Part shown: positions 17,680 to 27,081 of the stretch, piece after piece
Layout: every line of letters starts with the position of its first letter
How positions within the stretch are numbered: the first letter of the stretch is position 1
DNA from: Streptomyces malaysiense
GTDB lineage: Bacteria; Actinomycetota; Actinomycetes; Streptomycetales; Streptomycetaceae
Direction of reading: 5' to 3'
Assembly (NCBI RefSeq): GCF_000980885.2
Contig: NZ_LBDA02000003.1
Span: 146,330 to 210,329, forward strand
Length of the DNA: 64,000 nt
Notes under the pieces: model-generated
What the model saw: the letters and a program-made list of their open reading frames with translations, nothing else
Database searches by the model: none
What the model was told of the DNA's origin: nothing
Translations under genes and position numbers: made by a program

Positions 17680-18384
17680 ATGGGTTCCACCGACAACAGC
17701 AGCGGCGCGGCGCGCAAGGCGCGCATCGAGGAGATGCGGCGCGCCGAGCGTTCTCGCGCGCGCCGCAACCGGACGGTCGTCATCGCCGCGTCCGCGGTCG
17801 CCGTCGCCGGGCTCGTCGTGGGCGGTGTCGTCCTCATGGACTCCGGGTCCGGCCGGAAGGACACGGCCGCGAGCGGCGACAACGGCAAGGACACCGGCGA
17901 TGTGAACAGCGAGAGCTCCGGGGACTCGGGGCACTTCACGACCGGGAAGGACGGCGTGCGCACCTGGCAGGGCACGCTGTCGCGGAACCACGTGACGACC
18001 CCGGTGTCGTATCCGATGCATCCGCCGGTGGGCGGCAACCACAACCCGGTGTGGGCGGACTGCAACGGCGAGGTCTACACACGGCAGTTGCACGACGAGA
18101 ACGCGGTGCACTCGCTGGAGCACGGGGCGGTGTGGGTGACGTACACACTCAAGGCGGCGAAGACCGATGTCGAGGCGCTCGCGGCGAAGGTGAAGAAGAC
18201 GCCGTACTCGCTGATGAGCCCGTACGAGAACCAGGCAGCGCCGCTGATGCTGTCGGCGTGGGGCCGCCAGGTGAGCGTGAAGAGCGCGAGCGATCCCGAA
18301 GTGGACAAGTTCTTCGCGGACTTCGTGCAGGGGCCGCAGACGCCCGAGCCGGGCGCCTCGTGCACCAGCGGAGCGATGAAGTGA
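17680..18384 (+). CDS. DUF3105 membrane-anchored protein
   Basis: 234 residues. Basic N-terminus (residues 10-30), one membrane helix (about 32-52, VVIAASAVAVAGLVVGGVVLM), a low-complexity Ser/Gly/Asp linker, then the DUF3105 domain with PMHPPVGGNHNPVWADC and HSLEHGAVWVTY; the His and Cys residues suggest metal or redox chemistry but the function is unknown. AGAAGGA lies before the ATG. Its stop overlaps the start of the DUF305 gene by 4 bp (GTGA), so the two are translationally coupled and probably work together at the outer face of the membrane. Confidence 0.88.
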   Translation: MGSTDNSSGAARKARIEEMRRAERSRARRNRTVVIAASAVAVAGLVVGGVVLMDSGSGRKDTAASGDNGKDTGDVNSESSGDSGHFTTGKDGVRTWQGTLSRNHVTTPVSYPMHPPVGGNHNPVWADCNGEVYTRQLHDENAVHSLEHGAVWVTYTLKAAKTDVEALAAKVKKTPYSLMSPYENQAAPLMLSAWGRQVSVKSASDPEVDKFFADFVQGPQTPEPGASCTSGAMK

Positions 18385-19022
18385 GCCGGCGCGCCGCCGG
18401 CTGGGCGGCGGGCGCCGCGACGGCGGTGCTCGTCACGGCCGGCGCCGTCACGTACGCGGTCGCCGACCCGGGCTCCGGCGCCGGCGAGGCGGCGCGCGGG
18501 ACACCGGCCGCGGACTCGGCGGACGCGGGGTTCGCGCGGGACATGGCCGTGCACCACCAGCAGGCCGTCGAGATGTCGTACATCGTCCGCGACCACACGA
18601 AGAACGAGGACGTGCGGCGGCTCGCCTACGACATCGCGCAGACGCAGGCCAACCAGCGCGGGATGCTGCTGGGTTGGCTGGATCTGTGGGGGCTGCCGAA
18701 GGTGTCCGCGGACCCGCCGATGACCTGGATGGGCATGGGCGGCACGGTCGAGGCCGAGGACGGCTCGCTCATGCCGGGGATGGCCACCGATACGCAGATG
18801 AGGAAACTCGCGACCCTGAACGGGAAGCAGGCCGAGATCTTCTACCTCCAGCTGATGACGAATCACCACAAGGGCGGCATCCACATGGCCGCGGGCTGCG
18901 TCGCCAAGTGCACGGTGGGCGTGGAGAAACGGCTGGCCCAGGGCATGGTGGACGCGCAGCGGTCGGAGCTCCGGGTGATGGCCGGGATGCTGGAGGAGCG
19001 CGGAGCCGAACCGCTTCCTTGA
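18381..19022 (+). CDS. DUF305 exported protein
   Basis: 213 residues from the GTG at 18381 inside the previous stop. N-terminal hydrophobic segment (about 5-25) as signal or anchor, then two DUF305 His repeats: FARDMAVHHQQAVEMS and LMTNHHKGGIHMA, a four-helix ferritin-like arrangement proposed to bind metal (often copper). The pair DUF3105-DUF305 is common in Streptomyces; copper handling is a guess from the His/Met pattern. Confidence 0.88.
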   Translation: MSRRAAGWAAGAATAVLVTAGAVTYAVADPGSGAGEAARGTPAADSADAGFARDMAVHHQQAVEMSYIVRDHTKNEDVRRLAYDIAQTQANQRGMLLGWLDLWGLPKVSADPPMTWMGMGGTVEAEDGSLMPGMATDTQMRKLATLNGKQAEIFYLQLMTNHHKGGIHMAAGCVAKCTVGVEKRLAQGMVDAQRSELRVMAGMLEERGAEPLP

Positions 19023-19254
19023 ACAGGGAACAACTCGCTCCGTAATACAGCCGTAAGGAAAAACCGCCCAAATCCCCCTAGCTGATGGTTACTTGAGCTT
19101 CTCTTTCCGTTCCATTTACCTGGCATGAACGGTTCATCAGCCAGAGTTGCCCCCATCGTGTGATCCATTCGCCGGCTGTTGACCGCCGCCGGCCGGCGCG
19201 GAGCCGCGTGTACCTACCTACTACGTGCATGCGCAACGCATCGCAGGGGGTTCT

Positions 19255-21207
19255 ATGAGATCCAATAGCGCCAAGACGCGCGCCGTGAGCCTGGCAGCCG
19301 CGCTGCCGATGATCGCCGGTGCGCTGGCGCTGGGCATACCCGCGGCCCACGCCGCGGACAGTCCCGCCCGTAACGCTCTGAAGGGCACCAAGCCGCTGTG
19401 GGCCACGGCCAAGGCGGACAAGGGCGCCACCAACAACGGCGCCCAGGTGAAGGCCCGGGTCTACCTGGCCGGCCGGGACGCGGCGGGCCTCGCGGCCTAC
19501 GCCAAGGCCGTGTCCGACCCCAGCTCGCCGCACTACGGCAAGTACCTGTCGGCCAAGAAGGCCCAGGCCCGCTTCGGTGCCACCAAGGCCCAGGTCGCCG
19601 CCGTCAAGTCCTGGCTGACGTCGGCTGGTCTGAAGGTCACCGAGGTCACGCAGCACTACGTCGCCGTCTCCGGTGACGTCTCCTCGGCCGAGAAGGCGTT
19701 CGGCACCCAGCTGCACAACTACGCCAAGGGCTCGAAGACTTACCGCGCCCCGACGCAGGCGGCCTCCGTCCCGGCCGGCCTCAAGAGCACCGTCCTGACC
19801 GTCACCGGTCTGGACAGCGCCCCGCACAAGGCCGACCACGACGACGCGCTGCCGCCCCCGGACGCGGTGTTCAAGAACGCCGGCCCGTTCTCCTCGTACT
19901 ACGGCTCGAAGACCGCGAGCACGCTGCCGGACGCGTACGGCACGAAGCTGCCGTACGCCGTCAAGGGCTACACCGGCAAGCAGCTGCGCTCGGTCTACGG
20001 CGCCGGCAAGTACACCGGCAAGGGTGTCCGCGTCGCCATCACCGACGCCTACGCCTCGCCGACCATCGCCTACGACGCCGGCAAGTACGCCATGCGCCAC
20101 GGTGACAAGGCGTGGAAGACCAGCCAGCTCCACCAGGTGCTGCCGGCCGACTACACCAAGACCAAGGAGTGCGGCGCCGCCGGCTGGTATGGCGAGGAGA
20201 CCCTCGACGTCGAGGCCGTGCACGCGGTCGCGCCGGACGCCGACGTCACCTACGTCGGTGCGGCGTCCTGCTACGACGACGACCTGCTCGACTCGCTGAG
20301 CAAGGTGGTCGACAACCACCTGGCCGACATCGTCTCGAACTCGTGGGGCGACATCGAGGCGAACCAGACGCCGGACCTCGCGGCCGCCTACGACCAGGTC
20401 TTCCAGCTGGGCGCGGTGCAGGGCATCGGCTTCTACTTCTCCTCCGGTGACGACGGCGACCAGGTCGCCAACACCGGCACCAAGCAGGTCGACACCCCGG
20501 CCAACTCCGCCTGGGTGACCGCCGTCGGCGGCACCTCCCTCGCGGTCGGCAAGCACAACAAGTACATGTGGGAGACCGGCTGGGGCACCGAGAAGTCCAG
20601 CCTGTCGGCCGACGGCAAGAGCTGGACCAACTTCCCCGGCGCCTTCACCTCGGGCGCGGGCGGCGGCACCAGCAGCACGGTCGCCGAGCCGTACTACCAG
20701 AAGGGCGTCGTCCCGGACTCGCTCGCCAAGGCGAACAACGCCTCCGGCAACCGCGTCGTCCCGGACATCGCGGCCATCGCCGACCCGAACACCGGGTTCC
20801 TGATGGGCCAGACCCAGACCTTCCCCGACGGGTCGCAGCGGTACAGCGAGTACCGCATCGGCGGCACCTCGCTGGCCGCGCCGACCATCGCGGCGGTCCA
20901 GGCCCTCGCCGAGCAGGCGCGCGGCGGCAAGGCGATCGGTTTCGCCAACCCGTCGATCTACGCGAAGTTCGGCAAGAAGGGCGTCTACCACGACGTCACG
21001 GACAACCCCACGGGCCACGGCCTCGGTGTCGTCCGCGTCGACTACGCCAACGGCGTCAACGCCAGCGGCGGCCTGCTCTACTCCGTCCGCTCCCTGGGCA
21101 AGGACAGCTCGCTGTCCGCGACCAAGGGCTACGACGACGTGACGGGCGTGGGCTCTCCGGCGAACGGCTACGTCAAGTCGTACGCGAAGAGCCACAAGAA
21201 GCACTGA
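19255..21207 (+). CDS. Secreted sedolisin (S53) serine-carboxyl peptidase
   Basis: Acid-active extracellular protease. 650 residues from the ATG at 19255 (GGGGG upstream). Signal peptide to about residue 33 (AHA). Pro-kumamolisin activation domain about 60-215 (SPHYGKYLSAKK, YVAVSGD), linker, catalytic domain from about 245: Glu/Asp pair in YGEETLDVEAVHAVAPDA, oxyanion Asp in SNSWGD, nucleophile Ser in GGTSLAAPTIA, and C-terminal calcium site YDDVTGVGSPANGY. Stands alone with a strong terminator. Confidence 0.94.
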   Translation: MRSNSAKTRAVSLAAALPMIAGALALGIPAAHAADSPARNALKGTKPLWATAKADKGATNNGAQVKARVYLAGRDAAGLAAYAKAVSDPSSPHYGKYLSAKKAQARFGATKAQVAAVKSWLTSAGLKVTEVTQHYVAVSGDVSSAEKAFGTQLHNYAKGSKTYRAPTQAASVPAGLKSTVLTVTGLDSAPHKADHDDALPPPDAVFKNAGPFSSYYGSKTASTLPDAYGTKLPYAVKGYTGKQLRSVYGAGKYTGKGVRVAITDAYASPTIAYDAGKYAMRHGDKAWKTSQLHQVLPADYTKTKECGAAGWYGEETLDVEAVHAVAPDADVTYVGAASCYDDDLLDSLSKVVDNHLADIVSNSWGDIEANQTPDLAAAYDQVFQLGAVQGIGFYFSSGDDGDQVANTGTKQVDTPANSAWVTAVGGTSLAVGKHNKYMWETGWGTEKSSLSADGKSWTNFPGAFTSGAGGGTSSTVAEPYYQKGVVPDSLAKANNASGNRVVPDIAAIADPNTGFLMGQTQTFPDGSQRYSEYRIGGTSLAAPTIAAVQALAEQARGGKAIGFANPSIYAKFGKKGVYHDVTDNPTGHGLGVVRVDYANGVNASGGLLYSVRSLGKDSSLSATKGYDDVTGVGSPANGYVKSYAKSHKKH

Positions 21208-21239
21208 ACACTCCGCTGAGCTGAGCCGAGCTCGACGGA

Positions 21240-21273
21240 GGGGGCGCGGGGTCCGGGTGGACCTCGCGCCCCC
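21240..21273 (+). terminator. Terminator after sedolisin gene
   Basis: 15-bp stem (21240-21254 with 21259-21273, one G-U pair) and 4-nt loop, followed by TTT. 32 nt after the stop codon. Confidence 0.85.
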
Positions 21274-21690
21274 TTTGCGTTTCCCGGCGAGGGGGGAAGG
21301 GCGGCGGCGCGAACCCGTCCGTGCGGGCGGTCTCGCTCGCCGTCGCCCGGCGTACGGCCCCCGGGCCGCCCCGGTCGGAGTACGCGAGCCGGCAGAGACG
21401 GCCGCCGCGTCCAGGAGGTCCAGCGCTCTGCGAGGCCGCCCAAGTCGCGGGGCGAGGCAGGGCGGTGGAGCGTGGTGGCGGCGTTCCGGCCTGTTCGGCG
21501 GAGATCCGTGCCCGGTCCGGTAGCGGCCCGGGGACATGGCCCGGGTACCGGCCCGTTACGGCGGCAGGGAGCTGATCAGCGCCGGCGCGGCGACGGGCCG
21601 CGGCGACCAGCGGCGCGCCGGGCTCGTCGGGCAGGCCGGCCGGGCCCGCCTCATCGGTCTCCGAGCGCCGGTGGCCCGGCCCGCGACCGT
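21274..21690. other. Non-coding gap between convergent genes
   Basis: About 420 bp of very GC-rich sequence between two terminators, below the sedolisin and phosphoesterase genes which converge. Open frames on both strands look like composition artefacts; I recognise no gene or repeat. Confidence 0.55.
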
Positions 21691-21721
21691 CCGCGCCGCC
21701 GGCTTCGGGCCGGCGGCGCGG
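21691..21721 (-). terminator. Terminator after secreted phosphoesterase
   Basis: Perfect 13-bp stem (21691-21703 with 21709-21721) and TTCGG loop, 33 nt beyond the stop of the minus-strand phosphoesterase. Confidence 0.75.
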
Positions 21722-21753
21722 GTCCGTCCGGAGCCGAGGCCCCCCCGGTGGCG

Positions 21754-23559
21754 TCAGCCGACGGTCAGGCGGAACGGTCCGGCCAGCACACCGTAGCCGT
21801 CGTCGGCCAGGTAGTAGACGTCGTAGCTGCCCGCGCCGTTCAGCTTGCCGGTGGAGAAGGTGGCCGCACCGCTCTGGTTCGGGGTGTAGGCCCAGGTGAG
21901 CGAGGACCGCGCGCCCGGCTTCACCCCCGCCGGGTAGATCCCGATCCAGTTCTTGGCGCTGACCTGCGCCGTGGACGGCAGCGAGTAGCGGAAAGTCACG
22001 TTGCCGCCGTCGCTCACCGCGTCGAGGTCGCCGGTCAGTGTCGGGGAGGTCGCCGTGGAGGGCGCGAACGCGTCGTTCAGCGGGGTCGCGTAGGTGTCGT
22101 TCGCGGTCAGGCCCGGCAGGCCGAGGGCCCCCTCGATGGTGCGGGCGATGCCGTAGTGGTCGTAGTGGCTGGGACTGGTGGTGCCGGCCGGCACGGTGCC
22201 CTGCGAGCCGACCGCGATGGTGGCGACGTGGTCGTAGCCCTCGCTCTCGCTCTCGTCCCAGGTGAGCAGGATCAGCGAACGCTGCTGGGTCCAGGCGGGG
22301 GAGGACATGACCGGCGCGAGCGTCTGCCGCAGCCAGCCGTCCTGCGTCTTCAGGCTGGTGGCGTTGCCGTTGCCGGAGGACTCGCCGTCGTAGTAGTCGT
22401 CCGCGGCGATCCAGGAGAAGTCCGGCGTGGTCGCGGCCGACTTCAGGTCGGTGGTCAGCTGCGAGGTGTCGAACAGGTGCGCCGCGCAGCGGGCCGCGTT
22501 GCCGCTGATGTCGGTGTAGTTGATGAACGGCGCGTCGTCGGGCTCGTAGTAGCTGTCGGTGGCGCTCTTGCCCGCGTTGCAGGGGGCGCCCATGCCCTGC
22601 TCGTAGGCCTTCCAGGTCTTGCCGGCGGCCTCGATCGTGTCGCCGAGGTTGCGCTCGGGTGAGTTGATGTTCGGCCAGTAGGTGGCGCCCTGCGTGTAGG
22701 TGTCGCCGCCCGCGACGGCCAGGTAGTTCTCGTCGCTCGGGTGGTAGACCGCGTGGGCGTCCGTCATCGTCGCGCCCTTGGCCATCAGGCTGTGGACGAA
22801 CGGCGTGTCCGCCGGGTCGTTCATGACCTCGGAGTAGTCCGTGTTCTCCATCATCACGGTGAACACGTGGTCGTAGCCCGGCACCTTCGAGACCGGCGGG
22901 GCCGGCGGCGCCGGAGCGGCGACCGGGGTGTCCAGGGTCAGCGACAGGTTGTCCAGGTAGCCGGTCTCGCTGGAGGTGTCGAGGAACTGCGCCTCGACCT
23001 GGATGTGCCGGGTGCCGGCCGGCACCGAGCCGGTGGCGTCGCGCGCGAGGAACTTGGTCAGCAGGCCGCGGTCGGTGGCGGTGGCCGTCGGCAGCTCGGC
23101 GGCGCCGACGGGGTTCCCGTGCGCGTCCTGGAAGTGCAGGCTCACGGCGACGTGGCCGCCGTGGACGGTCCAGCCGCCGAGCCAGCCGGACAGGTCGTAG
23201 TGCACGCCGCCGCCGTCGATCGCGGAGGCCGCGGACGAGACGTCGACGGTCTGGCTCATCGAGCCGTCCCCGAAGTTGCCCGGCGCGAAGAATGCCTTGC
23301 CGGGCGTGTTGCCGTCGCTCGGATAACCGAAGGACGCGACCGACCGGCACATCACATTGATGCCGCCGGACTGGACGGTCCAGCCGGGCACCGTGGTGGC
23401 CGCGCTCCAGTCGCCGGTGCAGAAGCCGCCGGCCTCCGCGTCACCGTTGACGATCAGGTTTCCGCTGCTCACCGCCGCCCGCGCGGGGGCCGGGGTGGCG
23501 ACGATCAGGGTGCCGAGCAGGGCGAACATCCCGCCCAGGGCGCTCCGGCGCATACGCAT
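21754..23559 (-). CDS. Large secreted phosphoesterase (phosphatase/phospholipase C superfamily)
   Basis: 601 residues; ATG at 23559 follows ACGAGG. Signal peptide to ARA (about residue 26). Residues about 30-200 form a beta-sandwich-like carbohydrate-binding-type domain (NLIVNGDAEAGGFC, YLDNLSL), then a Pro-rich linker and a PF04185-type phosphoesterase domain: YDHVFTVMMENTDYSEV, DENYLAVAGGDTY, ILLTWDESESEGYDHV and SHYDHYGIARTIEGALGL. A C-terminal beta domain (NVTFRYSLPSTAQ to the end) resembles those of Streptomyces phosphodiesterases. Likely scavenges phosphate from esters outside the cell. Promoter has two identical 16-bp palindromes. No Pho box was recognised. Confidence 0.85.
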   Translation of the reverse strand: MRMRRSALGGMFALLGTLIVATPAPARAAVSSGNLIVNGDAEAGGFCTGDWSAATTVPGWTVQSGGINVMCRSVASFGYPSDGNTPGKAFFAPGNFGDGSMSQTVDVSSAASAIDGGGVHYDLSGWLGGWTVHGGHVAVSLHFQDAHGNPVGAAELPTATATDRGLLTKFLARDATGSVPAGTRHIQVEAQFLDTSSETGYLDNLSLTLDTPVAAPAPPAPPVSKVPGYDHVFTVMMENTDYSEVMNDPADTPFVHSLMAKGATMTDAHAVYHPSDENYLAVAGGDTYTQGATYWPNINSPERNLGDTIEAAGKTWKAYEQGMGAPCNAGKSATDSYYEPDDAPFINYTDISGNAARCAAHLFDTSQLTTDLKSAATTPDFSWIAADDYYDGESSGNGNATSLKTQDGWLRQTLAPVMSSPAWTQQRSLILLTWDESESEGYDHVATIAVGSQGTVPAGTTSPSHYDHYGIARTIEGALGLPGLTANDTYATPLNDAFAPSTATSPTLTGDLDAVSDGGNVTFRYSLPSTAQVSAKNWIGIYPAGVKPGARSSLTWAYTPNQSGAATFSTGKLNGAGSYDVYYLADDGYGVLAGPFRLTVG

Positions 23560-23656
23560 GGTGTACCTCGTCCAGTCGTGAGGATGGCGCCCATTCGATG
23601 TCATGGACAGGACATAGGTACAGGCTGTTGCTGTCGACGGGAAGAATGAAGACCAA

Positions 23657-23705
23657 ACTTGATCAGACAAGTTCGATGAATTCGAGCAGACTTGATCAGA
23701 CAAGT
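23657..23705. promoter_or_regulatory. Two identical 16-bp inverted repeats upstream of the phosphoesterase
   Basis: ACTTGATCAGACAAGT occurs at 23657-23672 and again, unchanged, at 23690-23705, start to start 33 bp, three helical turns. Each has ACTTG/CAAGT arms. The TTGTnTGAnCAA core resembles operators of GntR/FadR-type regulators. It sits about 100-150 bp before the phosphoesterase start and also 130 bp before cutA. Which gene it controls is open. Confidence 0.6.
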
Positions 23706-23834
23706 CGCAGGTCGGGGATCATCACGCACGGCCGGGCGTTCTTACGGAGCCTGCGCGACGGAACCCGAGGGGCCTCGCCTGAGGGTGGATAGGGTCGTGT
23801 CCTTCCTCCTCCCCCGACCCGGAAGGGCAGCCGC

Positions 23835-24164
23835 ATGGCCGAGATCGTGATCGCGCAGACCACCGTCGACGACGAGGAGCACGCGAAGACCCTCGCCCGG
23901 GGCGCGGTGGAGCACCGCCTGGCGGCCTGCGCCCACATCGACCCGCCGGTCACCGCGGTGTACCGGTGGCAGGGGGCGATCGAGGCCGCGCGGGAGTGGC
24001 GGATCTCGTACAAGACGACCACGGACCGGCTGCCGGAGCTGGCGTCCTGGGTCGCCGAGCGGCACGGTTACGAGGTTCCCGAGTGGATCACGCTGCCCGT
24101 CGGGGGCTCCGGGGCGTACCTGGGGTGGGTGGCCGAGGAGACCTCTCCGCACCCGGCAGGGTGA
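23835..24164 (+). CDS. cutA: Divalent cation tolerance protein CutA
   Basis: 109 residues, usual length for the trimeric CutA1 family (IVIAQTTVDDEEHAKTLARGAVEHRLAACAHI, VYRWQG, EWRISYKTT, HGYEVPEWITLPV). Small cytoplasmic protein linked to metal tolerance; exact role unsettled. ATG follows GGAAGGG. Divergent from the phosphoesterase. Confidence 0.92.
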   Translation: MAEIVIAQTTVDDEEHAKTLARGAVEHRLAACAHIDPPVTAVYRWQGAIEAAREWRISYKTTTDRLPELASWVAERHGYEVPEWITLPVGGSGAYLGWVAEETSPHPAG

Positions 24165-24270
24165 CGCGTCACGTCGCGGACGTGCCCCGGCCCTGGACCA
24201 GCGCGGCGGCGGGCGTGCACTTCGCCCGGTCCGGTCGTCCTCGCCGGTCCGTCGGCGGTCCCCGAGGCCC

Positions 24271-24311
24271 GGTGCCGGTGCCCGCCCCGGACTGGGGCGG
24301 GCACCGGCACC
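24271..24311. terminator. Perfect 18-bp hairpin between convergent genes
   Basis: 18-nt arms (24271-24288, 24294-24311) with a 5-nt loop and no mismatch, midway between the cutA stop and the stop of the minus-strand exported protein. Most likely a bidirectional terminator. Confidence 0.8.
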
Positions 24312-24347
24312 GGCCCGGCGGGCGGCCCGCCGACCGCGCGGGCGGCC

Positions 24348-24758
24348 TCAGCGGATGTGGACCGTGGCCACGTCGGAGGCGTGCAGGCGCACGGGGCGGC
24401 GGTCGTGCTTGTTCCTCAGGCCGTAGAGCACGGCACGCAGCTGCAGGTCGCCGCGGTGGGCGGCGGAGCCGTGGGTGGTGATACGGGCGTCGCCCTCGAC
24501 CGGAGTGGTGCAGTTCTCCTGGTGCCAGGTCTGCTTGCCGGTGCGCTCCTCCAGGCACAGCTGGTGCAGGTAGCCGGCGATGTCGTCGTCGCCGTCCGCC
24601 TTGATGGTGAACGTCTTGCCGACGTGCGCCGTACGCGGCACCGTGACCGCCACGTCCCCCTTGGCGAACGCCGGCACGGCGGCCAGCGTCACCGAGGCCA
24701 GACCGAGCGCCCCGATCACGACCGCACGGACGCCCCGCGCCTTCTTCGTACCGTTCAT
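24348..24758 (-). CDS. Small exported protein of unknown function
   Basis: 136 residues. GGGAGGGAAG precedes the ATG. Signal peptide (basic MNGTKKARGVR, hydrophobic core, cleavage after AFA about residue 32). Mature part has two Cys (CLEERT, NCTTP) that could form a disulfide and no family I recognise (KGDVAVTVPRTAHVGKTFTIKADGDDD resembles an immunoglobulin-like beta domain). Function unknown. Confidence 0.75.
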   Translation of the reverse strand: MNGTKKARGVRAVVIGALGLASVTLAAVPAFAKGDVAVTVPRTAHVGKTFTIKADGDDDIAGYLHQLCLEERTGKQTWHQENCTTPVEGDARITTHGSAAHRGDLQLRAVLYGLRNKHDRRPVRLHASDVATVHIR

Positions 24759-24984
24759 ATGCTTCCCTCCCCCGGGTCCCCCTGGTCGGGAGAGACCCGT
24801 TTCCTTCCGAAAGCGCCTGATTGCGCCTCACCGGTTCTTGAGATGGGCGGGGTGGTGAGGCGGGTTGGGCCTCGTACGGCGGCTTTACGAAATCATGCCG
24901 AACCCCCCGAGGGGTGCCCGCCGGGGACGGAGGAGCGGGACCCGGGCGACCGGCGGCCCCAGGGGCGCGGCGCGCCCGCAGCGG

Positions 24985-27081
24985 TCACGGGCCGAGGCGG
25001 ATGAGCAGGAGCGCGATGTCGTCGTGGCTCCGGGCGGAGTGTCCGGCGTGCTGAAGAAGGCTCTCGGCGATGCGGTCGAGGTCGCTGGTCCGGATCCGCG
25101 CGAGGTGCCGGGCGAGGGCATCGGTGCTGACGTCGATGTCCGTACCGGGGACCTCCACGAGCCCGTCGGTGTACAGCACGAGCACGGCGCCGGGCGGGAG
25201 CGGGATCTCGGTGGTGCGGTAGTCGGCGTCGGGTTCGATGCCCAGCAGCAGTCCGGGGGGCAGGCCAAGGACCTCGGTGTGTCCGTCGGGGTGGCGGAGC
25301 AGGGGTGGGGGGTGCCCGGCGCTGGCGAGACGGGCGCGCCGGCGGGCGAGGTCGAGCTGGGCGATCAGGCAGCTGGTGAACAGTCCGGCGTCGAGGTCGG
25401 CGAGGAGGCGGTTGGTGCGGGCGAGGAGGTCGCCGGGCAGGGCCCCGGCGGTGGCGTGGGCGTGGACGGCGGTGCGGACCTGTCCCATCAGGGCGGCCGC
25501 GGCGGTGTTGTGGCCCTGGACGTCGCCGATCGCCGCCGTGACGGCGGTGGGCGCGTGGATGAGGTCGTAGAAGTCACCTCCGATCTCGATGCCGTGGCCG
25601 GCGGACTGGTAGCGGGCGGCGACGTCCAGGCCGGGGATCCGGGGCAGTGCGGGCGGAAGCAGACCGGTCTGGAGGGTGTGGGCGAGGGCGTGCTGGGCGT
25701 CGTAGAGGCGGGCGCGGTCCAGGGCTTGGGCGATCAGCCCGGCGAGTGAGGCGAGGAGGGCCCGCTCGGCCGGGCGGAAGGGGTGGGGCTGGTCGTAGGA
25801 GAGGAGGAGGGACCCGATGCTGCGGCCGGAGGCGGTCAGCGGCAGGAAGGCCCAGGCGTTCCTGGAGCCGTAGCGGAGCGCGTCGGGATAGGCGTGGCGG
25901 AATTCGGCGGCGTCGCCGAAGAAGACGGGGTCGCCCGTGGCCAGTACGTGCGCGGTCGGGGTGCGCGAGGTCAGGGGCGTGCCGTCGAAGCGGTCGATGA
26001 ACTCGCCGCTGTAGCCGCGGTGGCCGATGACGCGCAGGTGGCCTTCCTCGGCGATCATGAAGACCAGGCCCTGGGGGCCGAAGGCGGGCACGATCTGGTC
26101 GGCGATCACGTCGATCACGTCGTGGACGCTGGCGGCCTCCGCGAGGGCGGCCGCCAGGTGCGTGAGGTGGTACAGCCCCATGGCGCCGACCGATTCGCCG
26201 GACGCCGGAGCCCGCGTGGCGGCCGTCCGCAGCGGGGCGGGGCTGATGTGGACGCTGATGCCGCTGTCGTCGGGGTAGAGCTGGAAGAGCAGCGGCTCGT
26301 CCGGGGGGCGCACGGCGGTGAACGAGGCGGGCATGCGGGTGAGCACGGCCGCGCGGTAGCTCTCCTCGCAGACCGGCGCGTCCAGCCACGGCAGCACCTC
26401 CCAGGGGCGACGGCCCGCCAGTGAGACGGCGTCGGAGCCCACGAGACCGGCCCCCGCGGAGTTGATGAAGGTGAGGCGGCCTTCGAGGTCCAGTGCGCAG
26501 CAGCCCAGGGGAAGGCGCTCGGCGAAACCGAGCGCCGCCACGGCCCGGGTGGAGTCCGTCTCCTCGGGCGATGCCGAGAGGTACCAGGGTTCCCTGGGCG
26601 GAAGCAGCGGATCGCCCCGGGTGGCGGCCCGCTCCAGGAGGAGTGCCGTACGCCGGCAGCACGCGGTGACGGCCGCGCGCTGGTACGAGCCCAGGTGCGG
26701 GGAGAGTCCGACGGGCCAGAGCAGCGCGAGGCCGCCCCACGCCCGGTTGCCGCTGACGAAGGGGGCCGCGGCGAGCGCGAAGTCGTACGGCAGGGTGAGG
26801 CCGAGCTGCGGGTAGCGGCGGGCCACCTCTTCCTGGTTCTCCAGCCAGATCAGCCGCCGTTGCCGCATGGCGTCCGTGACCGGGGTCGCGGAGTCCAGCG
26901 CGGAGCGGGCCCAGGGAGCGGCGATCTGCCGGGACGCGCCGCAGAGCAGGGTGAGCCACAACAGCCGGTCCCCGGGCGGCGACAGGTAGAGCAGGCCGAC
27001 CGACGCGCCGGTCTCGCGCATCACCTCGGTCATGAGGGCTTCCAGATCTTCCCAGCCGGAGCCGGGGGGCGGCGACTGCAC
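24985..27081 (-). CDS. GAF-PAS-GAF-SpoIIE (PP2C-type) phosphatase
   Basis: 698-residue cytoplasmic signalling phosphatase. Domains: GAF-like about 10-155, PAS about 185-270 (LDLEGRLTFINSAGAGLVG), GAF about 305-465, SpoIIE/RsbU phosphatase about 480-695 with GGDFYDLI, IGDVQGHN, SAGHPPPLL, LVLYTDGLVE and SHDDIALLLI, the two-metal acidic residues all present. Such proteins dephosphorylate anti-anti-sigma factors. No sigma, anti-sigma or antagonist gene is adjacent, so the target is elsewhere. 700 bp of unassigned DNA lies upstream. The first residues have no obvious ribosome site. Confidence 0.9.
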   Translation of the reverse strand: MQSPPPGSGWEDLEALMTEVMRETGASVGLLYLSPPGDRLLWLTLLCGASRQIAAPWARSALDSATPVTDAMRQRRLIWLENQEEVARRYPQLGLTLPYDFALAAAPFVSGNRAWGGLALLWPVGLSPHLGSYQRAAVTACCRRTALLLERAATRGDPLLPPREPWYLSASPEETDSTRAVAALGFAERLPLGCCALDLEGRLTFINSAGAGLVGSDAVSLAGRRPWEVLPWLDAPVCEESYRAAVLTRMPASFTAVRPPDEPLLFQLYPDDSGISVHISPAPLRTAATRAPASGESVGAMGLYHLTHLAAALAEAASVHDVIDVIADQIVPAFGPQGLVFMIAEEGHLRVIGHRGYSGEFIDRFDGTPLTSRTPTAHVLATGDPVFFGDAAEFRHAYPDALRYGSRNAWAFLPLTASGRSIGSLLLSYDQPHPFRPAERALLASLAGLIAQALDRARLYDAQHALAHTLQTGLLPPALPRIPGLDVAARYQSAGHGIEIGGDFYDLIHAPTAVTAAIGDVQGHNTAAAALMGQVRTAVHAHATAGALPGDLLARTNRLLADLDAGLFTSCLIAQLDLARRRARLASAGHPPPLLRHPDGHTEVLGLPPGLLLGIEPDADYRTTEIPLPPGAVLVLYTDGLVEVPGTDIDVSTDALARHLARIRTSDLDRIAESLLQHAGHSARSHDDIALLLIRLGP

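Noticed and set aside
21536..21796. 86-residue plus-strand frame between convergent genes
   Set aside because: Overlaps a terminator hairpin and the phosphoesterase end, no ribosome site.
23559..23834. Pho box upstream of the phosphoesterase
   Set aside because: No GTTCACC-like direct repeats are seen; only the ACTTG/CAAGT palindromes.
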